Source of the DNA: Candidatus Gastranaerophilales bacterium
GTDB lineage: Bacteria > Cyanobacteriota > Vampirovibrionia > Gastranaerophilales > Gastranaerophilaceae
Length of the DNA: 62,380 nucleotides
Reading direction: 5' to 3'
NCBI GenBank assembly: GCA_944327255.1
Contig: CALVHA010000013.1
Coordinates: forward strand, 1 to 62,380
Position numbers and translations under genes: made by a program
Shown here: positions 1-8,225 of the stretch, one piece after another
Numbering within the stretch: position 1 is the stretch's first letter
Layout: the number at the start of each line of letters is the position of its first letter
Notes under the pieces: generated by a model
Seen by the model: only the letters and a program-made list of their open reading frames with translations
The model's database searches: none
Told to the model about the DNA's origin: nothing

Positions 1-657
1 GCATCGGCGTCGGCATCAGCATCGGCGTCGGCATCAGCATCCGCGTCGGCATCTGCATCTGCATCCGCATCGGCATCTGCGTCTGAATCCGCATCAGAAT
101 CTATATCATTATCTGCATCAGAATCTAGGTCCGTATCGGCGTCAGCGTCCGCATCAGCATCAGCATCCGCATCAGCATCTGCATCTGCATCAGCATCAGC
201 ATCCGCATCTGCATCTGCATCATTATCATCATCGTCATCAGGTTCCGGATCTGGATCTGGGTTTGGATCTGGATTTGGGTCGTCATCATCGTCATTATCA
301 GTGTCAGCATCGGCATCGGCGTCAGCGTCAGCGTCGGCATCGGCGTCAGCGTCAGCATCGGCATCGGCGTCAGCGTCAGCGTCGGCATCGGCGTCAGCGT
401 CGGCATCGGCATCGGCGTCAGCGTCAGCGTCAGCGTCGGCATCGGCGTCAGCGTCGGCATCGGCATCAGCGTCGGCATCGGCATCAGTGTCAGCATCGGC
501 ATCGGCATCCGCATCCGCATCGGCGTCAGCATCTGCATCGTTATCAGCATCGGAATCCATATCATTGTCTATATCCGAATCCAAATCAGAGTCAGCGTCA
601 GTGTCTGCGTCTGTGTCAGTGTCTGCGTCTGCGTCAGCGTCACTATCAGAATCATCA
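1..657 (-). repeat. (Asp-Ala)n coding repeat of the adhesin
   Basis: Six-base units (GAY GCN on the minus strand) are repeated roughly a hundred times, giving Asp-Ala dipeptides with occasional Asp-Ser, Asp-Thr, Asp-Asn and Asp-Ile. The tract is broken once at about 225-300 by an acidic proline-rich island ([13 protein letters not shown]). Base composition here is clearly GC-richer than the rest of the window. The unit is degenerate at third positions. It ends where the window ends, so total length is unknown. Confidence 0.9.
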
Positions 658-3575
658 TCCGGTTCAGGTACTATTAAGTGATCATCTTCTTCATCTACAT
701 ACCAATCTTTATCTTCCTGGATGCTTCCGCCTTCATAGTAATTTCGCTCATGTTCGTCTCTTCCGATGGCTGTTACATCATCAGGTCTAACGGAATTTGC
801 TCTTATGTAAACAGTTGAACCGTCAGAGCTAATCATTGTATTGGTTTTATTATCTTTCTCATAGTATGTTTTGCCGTCAGAAGTTCGATCTTTCCCCATA
901 TGGAATCTATATCCGCCGGCTGCTATTTCATCCGCAGTCATATTAATTGCCGGAACCATTTCATCTTTTCCCTGAACGGTTGCGTTTTTAATAACAAGTT
1001 CAGAATTGGCCCAGCCCAAATATCCATCTAAGTCTACAGGTTTTCCTACTCTTGTGTTTGGATTGATATCCAATACCTTTATATTTGGTGTATTCGGGAT
1101 AATATTGTTATGTGTCCCATAGTAATCTACAGGAGTGTTTGGTACTGTCCCCAAATTTTCAATAAACATTTTTGCACCGCGGGTAACAATATCAAGATTT
1201 TCTGCAGCGGTTGTTTCATTTATATATGTATTTCCTGAAAATTCCGCATCAATACTTCCTGTTCTTGAAATCATTGAACAAACATTTGTATCATATTTGT
1301 CATCTAAGCCTTTTATATAAATGTCGCCTATTGCTAGTATATCCATTCCATATTTTGTATTAGGTTTATAAGTTGCATTATTAAAATTGTAACCGTTAAG
1401 ATTAAAATCACCTTCTGTTTGATTGAAAGTTAACTTGTTATCTTTAGTTCCGATATCTCCGCTTGCAATAAGTGAAATTCCTTTTCCTTGAACATTTGCT
1501 ACAGACGGGTCATTTGACGCATTTAGTATTGAATAAGGTATTGCTCCTTTAATTGCAGAATCTGCAAGTAAAATTACTCTGCCGTCAGCATCTATGTAGT
1601 TCAATTTCATGTCAGAATCAAGTGCTGCAAGGTTAATAACAAGATCATTTGTAGAATGATTTTGTTTTGTTGTTGCGGTATAAGTTCCATCAACATTTGC
1701 ATTAATTGATTTTGTCAAATCTCTTGCGTTAGGTCCGATACCTGTGCATACTCCGTTTTCACAAGGACCAACTTCTTTGCCGATAGTCCCGTCCTCAACA
1801 TGAATATTTAAGTTCCCGCCGTTTTGGGCAAGTATAAGAGTCTTTTCTACTCCGTAATTATACAAATTCCCATTTGTAATATTGATATTAACATCTCTTC
1901 CTGTTGAAGTCAGATAGTTGCTGTTTGATGTGTTATCTCCAATTATAACGTTAGAATTTTTATTTTGAATATCAATTCCTTTTGATGTAACAATTCCTGC
2001 AACGTTAATTCCTTTCGTTCCGCTGTTATCAATAAGCGTTCTGTTATCTCCATTAACACGTCCGGTACTTCCTATGTTTATGCCGCCGGATGTGTTTAAG
2101 ATTTTGATATTTTGTTGATTATTATCTGTTGAAGATGTTTGTGTAACATTTCCGTTAATATTAATTCCGCCATTTTCAGAATTATCAAGAGTTAATGTTC
2201 CTTCTGAGTTTTTAGCTGTTGATGTTTGTGTGATATTAATTCCGCCTGATTTCCCTGAATTTTTAATAGTTAAATTCCCATTATTGTTTTGAATTGTAGA
2301 GCTATCAATATCAATCCCGCTTGCAGCATTAATATTTAAATTCCCATTTCTATTATTGACAGATGAGCTGGCAATTTTAACGGCTTCATTTGCATCAATT
2401 AATGTATTTCCATTTTCATTTGTGATTGTACCACCGGTGATGTTTATATTAGAAGATGTATTTTTAATATTAGTATTACCTTTAACGTTTAAGATATCTC
2501 CGTTAATATTAACAACCCCATTATTGTTTGTAACATTTATGTTGCCGTTAGCATTCTCTATTGTGCCGTTTAAAGTAGTCCCTTTAGAACCTTTATTGGT
2601 GATATTTATATCGCCATTCCCGAAATTTTTAAGCAAACTTCCATTATATGCGAGTATTCCGCCGTCATTATTATATGTATTTATTGTTATTGAACCGTTA
2701 TCATTTTTAATTGAGTCAGCCTGATGAATGTCTGTATTAACAAGACTGTTAAATAGTACTTCTGCAGCGGAAATAGATCCTCCTGTTGACATATTCGGGT
2801 TATCAAATCTTCTTATCGGATATCCCGTTATAGGATCATAAGAAATTACGCCACTGTCTTTTGAGTCATTAACATAACTACCATCTGGGGTGAATGCTGT
2901 ATTGTTTTCTACGCCTGTAATCATTTTACCTGTAGAGTTGAGTGTTACATTCCCAGCATCTATATTGATATTTTCGCGTGCTAAAACTTTCCCATTTACA
3001 GTAACAGTACCGCCACCCATACTGTTCATAATTTCCGCATATTCAGGAGTCCCAGGTGCAGAAAGAATAGGTGCATAATATTGACCGTTACCTGTAAATT
3101 TGTTATATGCCTCCTGTGTCGGTGTTACAATAGATAGGGACCCTACATTCAATACACCGCTTTCTCCTATAACCATTCCGTTTGGAGAAACAAAAATTGC
3201 ATTCCCATTAACAAAATTGCCGTCTCTCATTGTATTTACAATACCATTGATATCAATTTTGTTTTGGACAAAGTTTACAAAACTGGATATATCTCTGTCA
3301 CCGTATTTATAAATTAAGTTAGCAATGTCACCTTCTGATAAGTTAAAGTTTTCATATTGTCTAAAACCAATATCTCCGCCATTATTATTATATTGAGGTG
3401 CTAAATTATAAATATGATTGCCGTTAGCACCATTTATAACGCTGTCTCCTACTATACTTCCTGCCCCTGAAATTTGGCTGGCAATTGCTGCCGGTACTAT
3501 TGATTGTTGAGCTATCATTGAAAATGATAATATAGATACGACAATTCTTCTTTTTCTGGAGGAGAGCTGTGACAT
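1..3575 (-). CDS. Filamentous haemagglutinin-like surface adhesin (TpsA type), C-terminus outside window
   Basis: No stop codon is reached before the window edge; about 1190 codons are visible. The start is ATG at 3573-3575 with AAAGGAAG upstream. The first ~35 residues form a Sec signal peptide (SSRKRR, then a hydrophobic run ending in an Ala-rich site). The next ~120 residues look like the two-partner-secretion domain: a beta-rich segment with [20 protein letters not shown] resembling the conserved NPNG-type motif. A long beta-helix-like part follows, full of Asn/Gly/Ile repeats such as NGNINVTN and GGINI. From about residue 973 on it becomes an (Asp-x)n tract. Role inferred: a secreted fibrous adhesin exported through an outer-membrane TpsB partner, which is not seen here. 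It is the last gene of a same-strand run after the regulator, kinase and flippase, 203 bp from the flippase. Confidence 0.82.
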   Translation of the reverse strand, partial: MSQLSSRKRRIVVSILSFSMIAQQSIVPAAIASQISGAGSIVGDSVINGANGNHIYNLAPQYNNNGGDIGFRQYENFNLSEGDIANLIYKYGDRDISSFVNFVQNKIDINGIVNTMRDGNFVNGNAIFVSPNGMVIGESGVLNVGSLSIVTPTQEAYNKFTGNGQYYAPILSAPGTPEYAEIMNSMGGGTVTVNGKVLARENINIDAGNVTLNSTGKMITGVENNTAFTPDGSYVNDSKDSGVISYDPITGYPIRRFDNPNMSTGGSISAAEVLFNSLVNTDIHQADSIKNDNGSITINTYNNDGGILAYNGSLLKNFGNGDINITNKGSKGTTLNGTIENANGNINVTNNNGVVNINGDILNVKGNTNIKNTSSNINITGGTITNENGNTLIDANEAVKIASSSVNNRNGNLNINAASGIDIDSSTIQNNNGNLTIKNSGKSGGINITQTSTAKNSEGTLTLDNSENGGININGNVTQTSSTDNNQQNIKILNTSGGINIGSTGRVNGDNRTLIDNSGTKGINVAGIVTSKGIDIQNKNSNVIIGDNTSNSNYLTSTGRDVNINITNGNLYNYGVEKTLILAQNGGNLNIHVEDGTIGKEVGPCENGVCTGIGPNARDLTKSINANVDGTYTATTKQNHSTNDLVINLAALDSDMKLNYIDADGRVILLADSAIKGAIPYSILNASNDPSVANVQGKGISLIASGDIGTKDNKLTFNQTEGDFNLNGYNFNNATYKPNTKYGMDILAIGDIYIKGLDDKYDTNVCSMISRTGSIDAEFSGNTYINETTAAENLDIVTRGAKMFIENLGTVPNTPVDYYGTHNNIIPNTPNIKVLDINPNTRVGKPVDLDGYLGWANSELVIKNATVQGKDEMVPAINMTADEIAAGGYRFHMGKDRTSDGKTYYEKDNKTNTMISSDGSTVYIRANSVRPDDVTAIGRDEHERNYYEGGSIQEDKDWYVDEEDDHLIVPEPDDDSDSDADADADTDTDADTDADSDLDSDIDNDMDSDADNDADADADADADADADADTDADADADADADADADADADADADADADADADADADADADADADADADADADADADADADADTDNDDDDDPNPDPNPDPDPEPDDDDDNDADADADADADADADADADADADADADADTDLDSDADNDIDSDADSDADADADADADADADADADADADADAD

Positions 3576-3778
3576 ATTTAACTTCCTTTCACTATTTTAT
3601 AAATTTATAAATTTCTGGTTATTATTCTGTTTTATCCCTAAATGATAAAATTTATTTCCGTATGAATTTTATCACTCACAAAATGTGATTTCTATAGTAT
3701 ATTTATTGAATATTAATTTTTTTTTACATGTTATATATAATTCGTAAATAAAAAAATTTGTTATTTTGTAACGTTTTA

Positions 3779-5236
3779 TTAATTAGTCTGTTTAGTTTTT
3801 ATTATTTGTCTTGTTCCAAAATAGAATCCATAGAATAACATAAGTAATATTGTCATTTGTAAGATTGCAGGTAAAAATGGTGTTTTGTCCTGCATAAAAT
3901 CATATGCTAAGTAAAACGGAATGAATGATAAAAGGATACTAAACAGCTGTCTTATCGGATATAAAAGACCAAGATTCGGCAATACTATAATTGTACTTAA
4001 GAAGAAGTACATAAAGTTTGCGGTTAAAGTTGCCATTCCTACTCCTTCAAGCCCGAATTTTGGGATTAATGCAATTGTCAATGCAATATTACAGATCCCT
4101 GATAAAAGTTTTATTATAAATTCTATATATGTTTTATTTGCAAGGTGATATTGTAAAGTTGTGTAATCTGCCATCCCCATAAAAAACGTACCAAAGGCGA
4201 AATAAGGGATTAATCTGAATGCTTCGTGAAACTTTGGATTTGATAACATATTTACAAAATCTGAAGCATAAAGAGACATTACAACTACTGCTGGAATAGA
4301 AATCAATATATAATATCCAGTAAATCTTGAAATAAGAGGTCTCACATCAATTTTGGCTTCATACATCCTGATAATTCTAGGGACTACTGCGATTGTAATT
4401 ATAGAAAATATAGTCATTAAAAGTGGCAACGTAACGCTGTATGCAACTCCTACATATGCAACTTCCGTAAAACCACTTATGTTATTCATAATAAACTTAT
4501 TACTTTGGTTAATCATCCAGGTGCTTAGAGATGTTGCAGCAATAGGAATTCCATACATTGCAATTGGAAGAAGTACACTCCATTGTAATTTAGGACGTCT
4601 AAAAAATATATATATTTTACTCTGATAAATTAGTAGTAAATCAGTCAAGGATATTGATATACCCATTGCAAGCAACATTGCAATAGCTCCCATATGAAAA
4701 ACTTTAATAAAGAATATAGATAGACCTATTGTCAAAAATTGATTTAATATTGTTGAAAATGTATAAGATGTAGATTTTAGTTGTGCTCTTAGCAGCTGAA
4801 ATAGCAGTGCGCGTGCAGCAACAGGTATAATTAGAAACAATACTGCAAAAAAGTATTTAGGACTTATTTTAAAAAAGCTGTAAAAATGGTTCTGCAGTAG
4901 TATACATAATATAAACATCGTAATAATGTTTATAGTGAGAATTGACACTAATACAGATAAATATTTGGATAAATCTTTTGCCAGCTGATGCTGTCTGAAA
5001 AATCGAAGCCCTGAAAGCCCTACCCAGTCAGAAAAAATAATACATAGGAAAGACAAAAATGCTATTGAAAGAGAGTAAATTCCATATTGTTCCGGAGGAA
5101 GCAAACTTGTATATACAGGTACAATTATGGCATTTCCTATTGTTCCCACAATTTTTGACGGGGAATACTTTAACATATCCTTAAAAATTCCGTCCAGCTG
5201 TCTTTTTTCTTCTTCCTTGTTTTCAATAAATTCCAT
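3779..5236 (-). CDS. Oligosaccharide flippase, Wzx / polysaccharide transporter family
   Basis: This 485-residue protein is almost entirely hydrophobic, with about 12-14 predicted membrane helices, and starts with a short charged segment followed by KYSPSKIVGTIGNAIIVPVY, the usual opening of RfbX/MurJ-like (MOP superfamily) exporters. SLLPPEQYGIYSL is the typical PEEYG-type loop after the first helix. Family role: flipping undecaprenyl-linked glycans across the inner membrane. SD AAGGGGAAG precedes the ATG. It follows the histidine kinase by 68 bp on the same strand. The sugar cluster at 18-30 kb has no flippase of its own in view, so this protein could serve it; that is inference. Confidence 0.85.
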   Translation of the reverse strand: MEFIENKEEEKRQLDGIFKDMLKYSPSKIVGTIGNAIIVPVYTSLLPPEQYGIYSLSIAFLSFLCIIFSDWVGLSGLRFFRQHQLAKDLSKYLSVLVSILTINIITMFILCILLQNHFYSFFKISPKYFFAVLFLIIPVAARALLFQLLRAQLKSTSYTFSTILNQFLTIGLSIFFIKVFHMGAIAMLLAMGISISLTDLLLIYQSKIYIFFRRPKLQWSVLLPIAMYGIPIAATSLSTWMINQSNKFIMNNISGFTEVAYVGVAYSVTLPLLMTIFSIITIAVVPRIIRMYEAKIDVRPLISRFTGYYILISIPAVVVMSLYASDFVNMLSNPKFHEAFRLIPYFAFGTFFMGMADYTTLQYHLANKTYIEFIIKLLSGICNIALTIALIPKFGLEGVGMATLTANFMYFFLSTIIVLPNLGLLYPIRQLFSILLSFIPFYLAYDFMQDKTPFLPAILQMTILLMLFYGFYFGTRQIIKTKQTN

Positions 5237-5304
5237 ATCTTCCCCTTCTATGGAGTTTATTATATAACAAAAAAATTTATTTTTAACAAAAGAGCTGTTC
5301 TTTG

Positions 5305-5976
5305 TTAATCAATTCTTAAAGGTTGCATTGTTATTTCGAATTCGGTATTTTTATTTGTTGATTCCTTTAAAATAAGAGGAATTCCCTGTTCTTTAAAATA
5401 TTTTTTGCATAAATATAAGCCTATACCGCTTCCATCCTTTTTTGTTGTGTAGCCATCATTAAATATGTCTTTTTGTATACTTTGTGGTATTGGTTTACCG
5501 TTATTCGAAATTGAGATTGTTAATATATTGTTATTTATTGATGTTTTAATTTTAATGTGTCCTTTATTATCGATGGATTCTATTCCGTTTTTTATTATAT
5601 TTATCATGCAGGCAAGGAATTTATATTCATCTATTGATACATATGCATCATCTGTTAAATTATGGATAATCTCTATATTTTTATCAAATATATATATTTT
5701 TGATAGTTCAATTGAATTAAGAATGAGCTGATTTATATTACAAACAGATGGTTCTATATTGTTGAGCGATTTTAAATCTATAAGATTATTTCCGATTAAT
5801 TTTGAGGATTTTTGAATGCAACTTAGAGCCTTTTCTATTGTTGCATTTTTTACATTCATTTGTTCAAGATTTTTTCTAATAACTTCACTATAAACATCAC
5901 AAATAGAAATTTGATTTCTTATTTCATGAGCAATACATCTTGCCTGTTGTTTGATTATGTCACTATCAGATAACAT
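5305..5976 (-). CDS. Small sensor-less histidine kinase
   Basis: At 223 residues it holds only the kinase core. The H-box is IAHEIRNQI with His17 as likely phospho-acceptor; the N-box is around MINIIKNGIES, followed by a degenerate G1 box (SNNGKPIP in place of DxGxG), an F-box (IFNDGYTTK) and a good G2 box (GSGIGLYL). There is no membrane helix or PAS/GAF sensor, so the input must come from a partner protein or a cytosolic signal. It sits 102 bp after the response regulator on the same strand, so the two form a plausible two-component pair. The SD (AAGGAG) is unusually far, about 12 nt, from the ATG. Confidence 0.83.
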   Translation of the reverse strand: MLSDSDIIKQQARCIAHEIRNQISICDVYSEVIRKNLEQMNVKNATIEKALSCIQKSSKLIGNNLIDLKSLNNIEPSVCNINQLILNSIELSKIYIFDKNIEIIHNLTDDAYVSIDEYKFLACMINIIKNGIESIDNKGHIKIKTSINNNILTISISNNGKPIPQSIQKDIFNDGYTTKKDGSGIGLYLCKKYFKEQGIPLILKESTNKNTEFEITMQPLRID

Positions 5977-6005
5977 TTATTTTTTTATCTCCTTATTTTA
6001 AAATC

Positions 6006-6034
6006 AGAGGTTTGACTGACATAGCCAAACCTCT
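6006..6034 (-). terminator. Hairpin between response regulator and kinase (attenuator or weak terminator)
   Basis: A perfect 9-bp stem (AGAGGTTTG / CAAACCTCT) with an 11-nt loop lies between the two genes. On the minus strand it is followed by only GATTTTAAA, so read-through to the kinase is likely partial. It may set the regulator:kinase ratio. Confidence 0.55.
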
Positions 6035-6078
6035 AAAAATCATTCATATCTCTAATCTATAATAATTTGTCGAGGGAA

Positions 6079-6777
6079 TTATGCAGATATTTTGGTTCGA
6101 AATTTTTTCCCGAAACCATTGTTAAGAGCATAAAGGACAGCCTGTGTTCTATCATTTACCTGCAATTTTTGGAAAATGTTATTTACATGAGTCTTAACAG
6201 TAGTTTCTGAAATAAATAATTTACCTGCAATACCCTTGTAGTTATTACCCTGTGTGAGCAGTTCAAGAACTTCTTCTTCTCTTGATGTTAAATAAGTAAG
6301 GAGATTTTCTTCTGTTGATGCAGAGTTTTCTTCTTTGAATGAACGTTGAAAGTATTCGAAAAATCTTGAAGATAAAGCTGATGGGAGATAAACTTTTCCT
6401 GATAAAACTTCATCGATTGCGTAAATTAATTGAGCTGAAGCCATTGTTTTAAGAACATATCCTTTTGCTCCGATTTTCATCGCTCTAAAAATTAAATCTG
6501 CATCATCATATCCGCTTAAAACTAAAATTCTTGTATCGAGTCCAAGTTTTTCTATTTCTTGGATTGCTTGAAGTCCATCTTTTTCAGGCATATTTACATC
6601 AATTATAACCAATTCAGGACGATATTTCTTCACTAAATTAATACCAATATTAGCGTTTGTTGTTGTTCCTGCTATATCATATCCTGTTTCAATTGATATT
6701 AACTCCTTTATCCCTCTAAGATGATCGGCATTGTCATCAATTAATAAAATTCTTGCTTTTTTCTTGAACTCTCTCAT
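6079..6777 (-). CDS. NarL/FixJ-family response regulator
   Basis: This 232-residue protein has a receiver domain (about residues 8-125) with acidic pocket Asp14/Asp15, phospho-acceptor Asp60 in VIIDVNMPEKDG, and the conserved Lys in GYVLKT. The C-terminal LuxR-type helix-turn-helix (about 160-225) shows LTSREEEVLELL and ISETTVKTHVNNIFQKL. It acts as a DNA-binding transcription regulator switched by phosphorylation, most likely by the sensor-less kinase directly downstream. SD AGAGGGG lies before the ATG. The basic tail FGKKFRTKIS is a small extension. Target genes cannot be read from the sequence; the flippase and adhesin further down the same strand are obvious candidates. Confidence 0.9.
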   Translation of the reverse strand: MREFKKKARILLIDDNADHLRGIKELISIETGYDIAGTTTNANIGINLVKKYRPELVIIDVNMPEKDGLQAIQEIEKLGLDTRILVLSGYDDADLIFRAMKIGAKGYVLKTMASAQLIYAIDEVLSGKVYLPSALSSRFFEYFQRSFKEENSASTEENLLTYLTSREEEVLELLTQGNNYKGIAGKLFISETTVKTHVNNIFQKLQVNDRTQAVLYALNNGFGKKFRTKISA

Positions 6778-6885
6778 AATTTCCCCTCTTTATTTTAATT
6801 TAAATTGCTGTCCTCTACACTTTATATACTACTGTTTTAGGTGGGGTTTTTCATCCATGTCTTGATTGATGTTTTTATGTGTAAA

Positions 6886-6959
6886 GCATGAATTACTGAT
6901 TTAAATCTATGGATTGATAAAAATCCTAAATCCATGTCTACATCATGCTTTTAGGCATG
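6886..6959. promoter_or_regulatory. Competing hairpins upstream of rmuC and the response regulator
   Basis: CATGC at 6944-6948 can pair either with GCATG at 6886-6890, closing a long stem that also contains ATGGATT (6909-6915) / AATCCAT (6929-6935), or with GCATG at 6955-6959 in a small local hairpin. The two folds exclude each other. The stretch lies in the 270-bp divergent region between the two genes. Function unknown. Confidence 0.35.
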
Positions 6960-7016
6960 GTTGATTTTTTGGATCGATTTTTGTGTCTAAACTATTTAGT
7001 TGATTTTTTAGATTTA

Positions 7017-7025
7017 TGATATAAT
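7017..7025 (+). promoter_or_regulatory. Extended -10 promoter of rmuC
   Basis: TGATATAAT (TG-N-TATAAT) has no good -35 box. The predicted start is near 7032, giving a ~16-nt leader that holds the SD TAAGGAGAG before the ATG at 7048. Confidence 0.6.
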
Positions 7026-7047
7026 TCAAAAAGATTAAGGAGAGAGT

Positions 7048-8196
7048 ATGGAATTTGTTATATTTTTAATAGGGTTTATTATTGGCGGAATTTCGGTATT
7101 AATTCCTTCATATTTTATAAAAAAACAGGCTGGCAAAATGAATGATGCGGTAATGGAGCAAATGAAACTTTATTTCGAAAATACTGCTAATAAGGTACTT
7201 CAGGAAAATTCAGCAATGTTTTCCGAACAAAATAAGGAAAAACTTGAGGAATTTTTTAAACGTTATAAAGAAAGTTCTCAATCTTTGAGTGAACAGAACA
7301 AGGAACGTTTGGAAGAATTTTTCAAACGTTTCAGAGATAAAATAGAGGCATTCGAACGCAGAAATGAAGAAAATTTTAAAATTGAAGCTGAAAATTTTAC
7401 GCGTTTTGATATGAATATAAAAAGTTTTCTTGAAGCTGGAAATAAAATTTCTCATGATACGACTGCATTAGTAAATGTTATGAAATCTGATAACCGGACA
7501 CAAGGGCATTGGGGAGAAATTGTTCTTGAAAGAGTTTTGGAGGCTTCAGGATTACGAAAGGACGAAGAGTATAAAATTCAAAAAGGAACCGGCGAGGGAA
7601 GACCGGATGCTACAATATTTTTACCTGAAGGAAGATGTGTTTATATTGATGCAAAAACTTCTCTTTCTTCTTGGAATGGTTATGTTAATGCTGAAAGTGA
7701 GATGGAAAAAGAAGAAAATTTAAAAGCTTTTATAGATTCCACAAAGTCGCATATTGCGGGACTCGCTAAACGTGATTATTCTATAGAAGAAAATTCTCCG
7801 GATTATGTATTGATGTTTATTCCGATAGAGAGCTGTTATTCTATGATGTTTTGTGACGATTGTGCTTTGTGGGATTTGGCTTGGAAAAACAAAATTATGC
7901 CTGTTTCGCCGTCAACTTTGCTTTCTGCTTTGAAAATTATTAATGCATTTCATGTTGTAGACAGGCAGAATAAAAATGCAATAGAAATTTCAAGACTTTG
8001 TTCTGGAATGCTGGATAAATTTGCTGCGTTGCTTACTGATTTATTAAAAATCAGAGATAATTTAGACACGACATTGAAGAAACTTAACGGGTCTGGTAAT
8101 ATCATTAATCAAATTAAAAAGATTGAGAAACTCGGTGGTACTGGGAAAAAAGAGATTCCTGAATTGCCAGAAGATTTAAGAATTGATGAAGAATAA
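7048..8196 (+). CDS. rmuC: RmuC-family DNA recombination protein
   Basis: This 382-residue protein has an N-terminal membrane anchor (residues ~3-25), a Glu/Lys-rich coiled coil to ~110 with two near-repeated segments (SEQNKEKLEEFFKRYK and SEQNKERLEEFFKRFR), and then the RmuC nuclease-like domain with GHWGEIVLERVLEASGL, RPDATIFLPEG and VYIDAKTSL, the PD-(D/E)xK-like core. RmuC limits inversions at short inverted repeats and is thought to act on DNA structures. The SD is strong. The gene is monocistronic between a divergent regulator and a convergent hydrolase. Family assignment is secure; the biochemical role is only known generally. Confidence 0.93.
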   Translation: MEFVIFLIGFIIGGISVLIPSYFIKKQAGKMNDAVMEQMKLYFENTANKVLQENSAMFSEQNKEKLEEFFKRYKESSQSLSEQNKERLEEFFKRFRDKIEAFERRNEENFKIEAENFTRFDMNIKSFLEAGNKISHDTTALVNVMKSDNRTQGHWGEIVLERVLEASGLRKDEEYKIQKGTGEGRPDATIFLPEGRCVYIDAKTSLSSWNGYVNAESEMEKEENLKAFIDSTKSHIAGLAKRDYSIEENSPDYVLMFIPIESCYSMMFCDDCALWDLAWKNKIMPVSPSTLLSALKIINAFHVVDRQNKNAIEISRLCSGMLDKFAALLTDLLKIRDNLDTTLKKLNGSGNIINQIKKIEKLGGTGKKEIPELPEDLRIDEE

Positions 8197-8199
8197 ATT

Positions 8200-8225
8200 A
8201 AAAGAGGCTTTTTAAAGCCTCTTTT
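8200..8225. terminator. Bidirectional terminator between convergent genes
   Basis: An 11-bp stem AAAAGAGGCTT / AAGCCTCTTTT with a 4-nt loop has A and T runs on both sides. It serves rmuC on the plus strand and the hydrolase on the minus strand. Confidence 0.85.

Noticed and set aside
1..657. Possible CRISPR array
   Set aside because: The repeat is a continuous degenerate 6-bp unit without spacers.
301..681. Plus-strand open frame encoding a long Ser-Ala repeat, and similar Met/Pro/Leu- and Arg/His/Gln-rich frames in the same stretch
   Set aside because: They are reverse or shifted readings of the 6-bp repeat that encodes Asp-Ala on the minus strand in a gene with signal peptide and SD; repeats of this period keep all frames open.
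5305..5976. Anti-sigma-factor kinase (SpoIIAB/RsbW type)
   Set aside because: A clear His-containing H-box (IAHEIRN) and a neighbouring receiver protein favour a histidine kinase.
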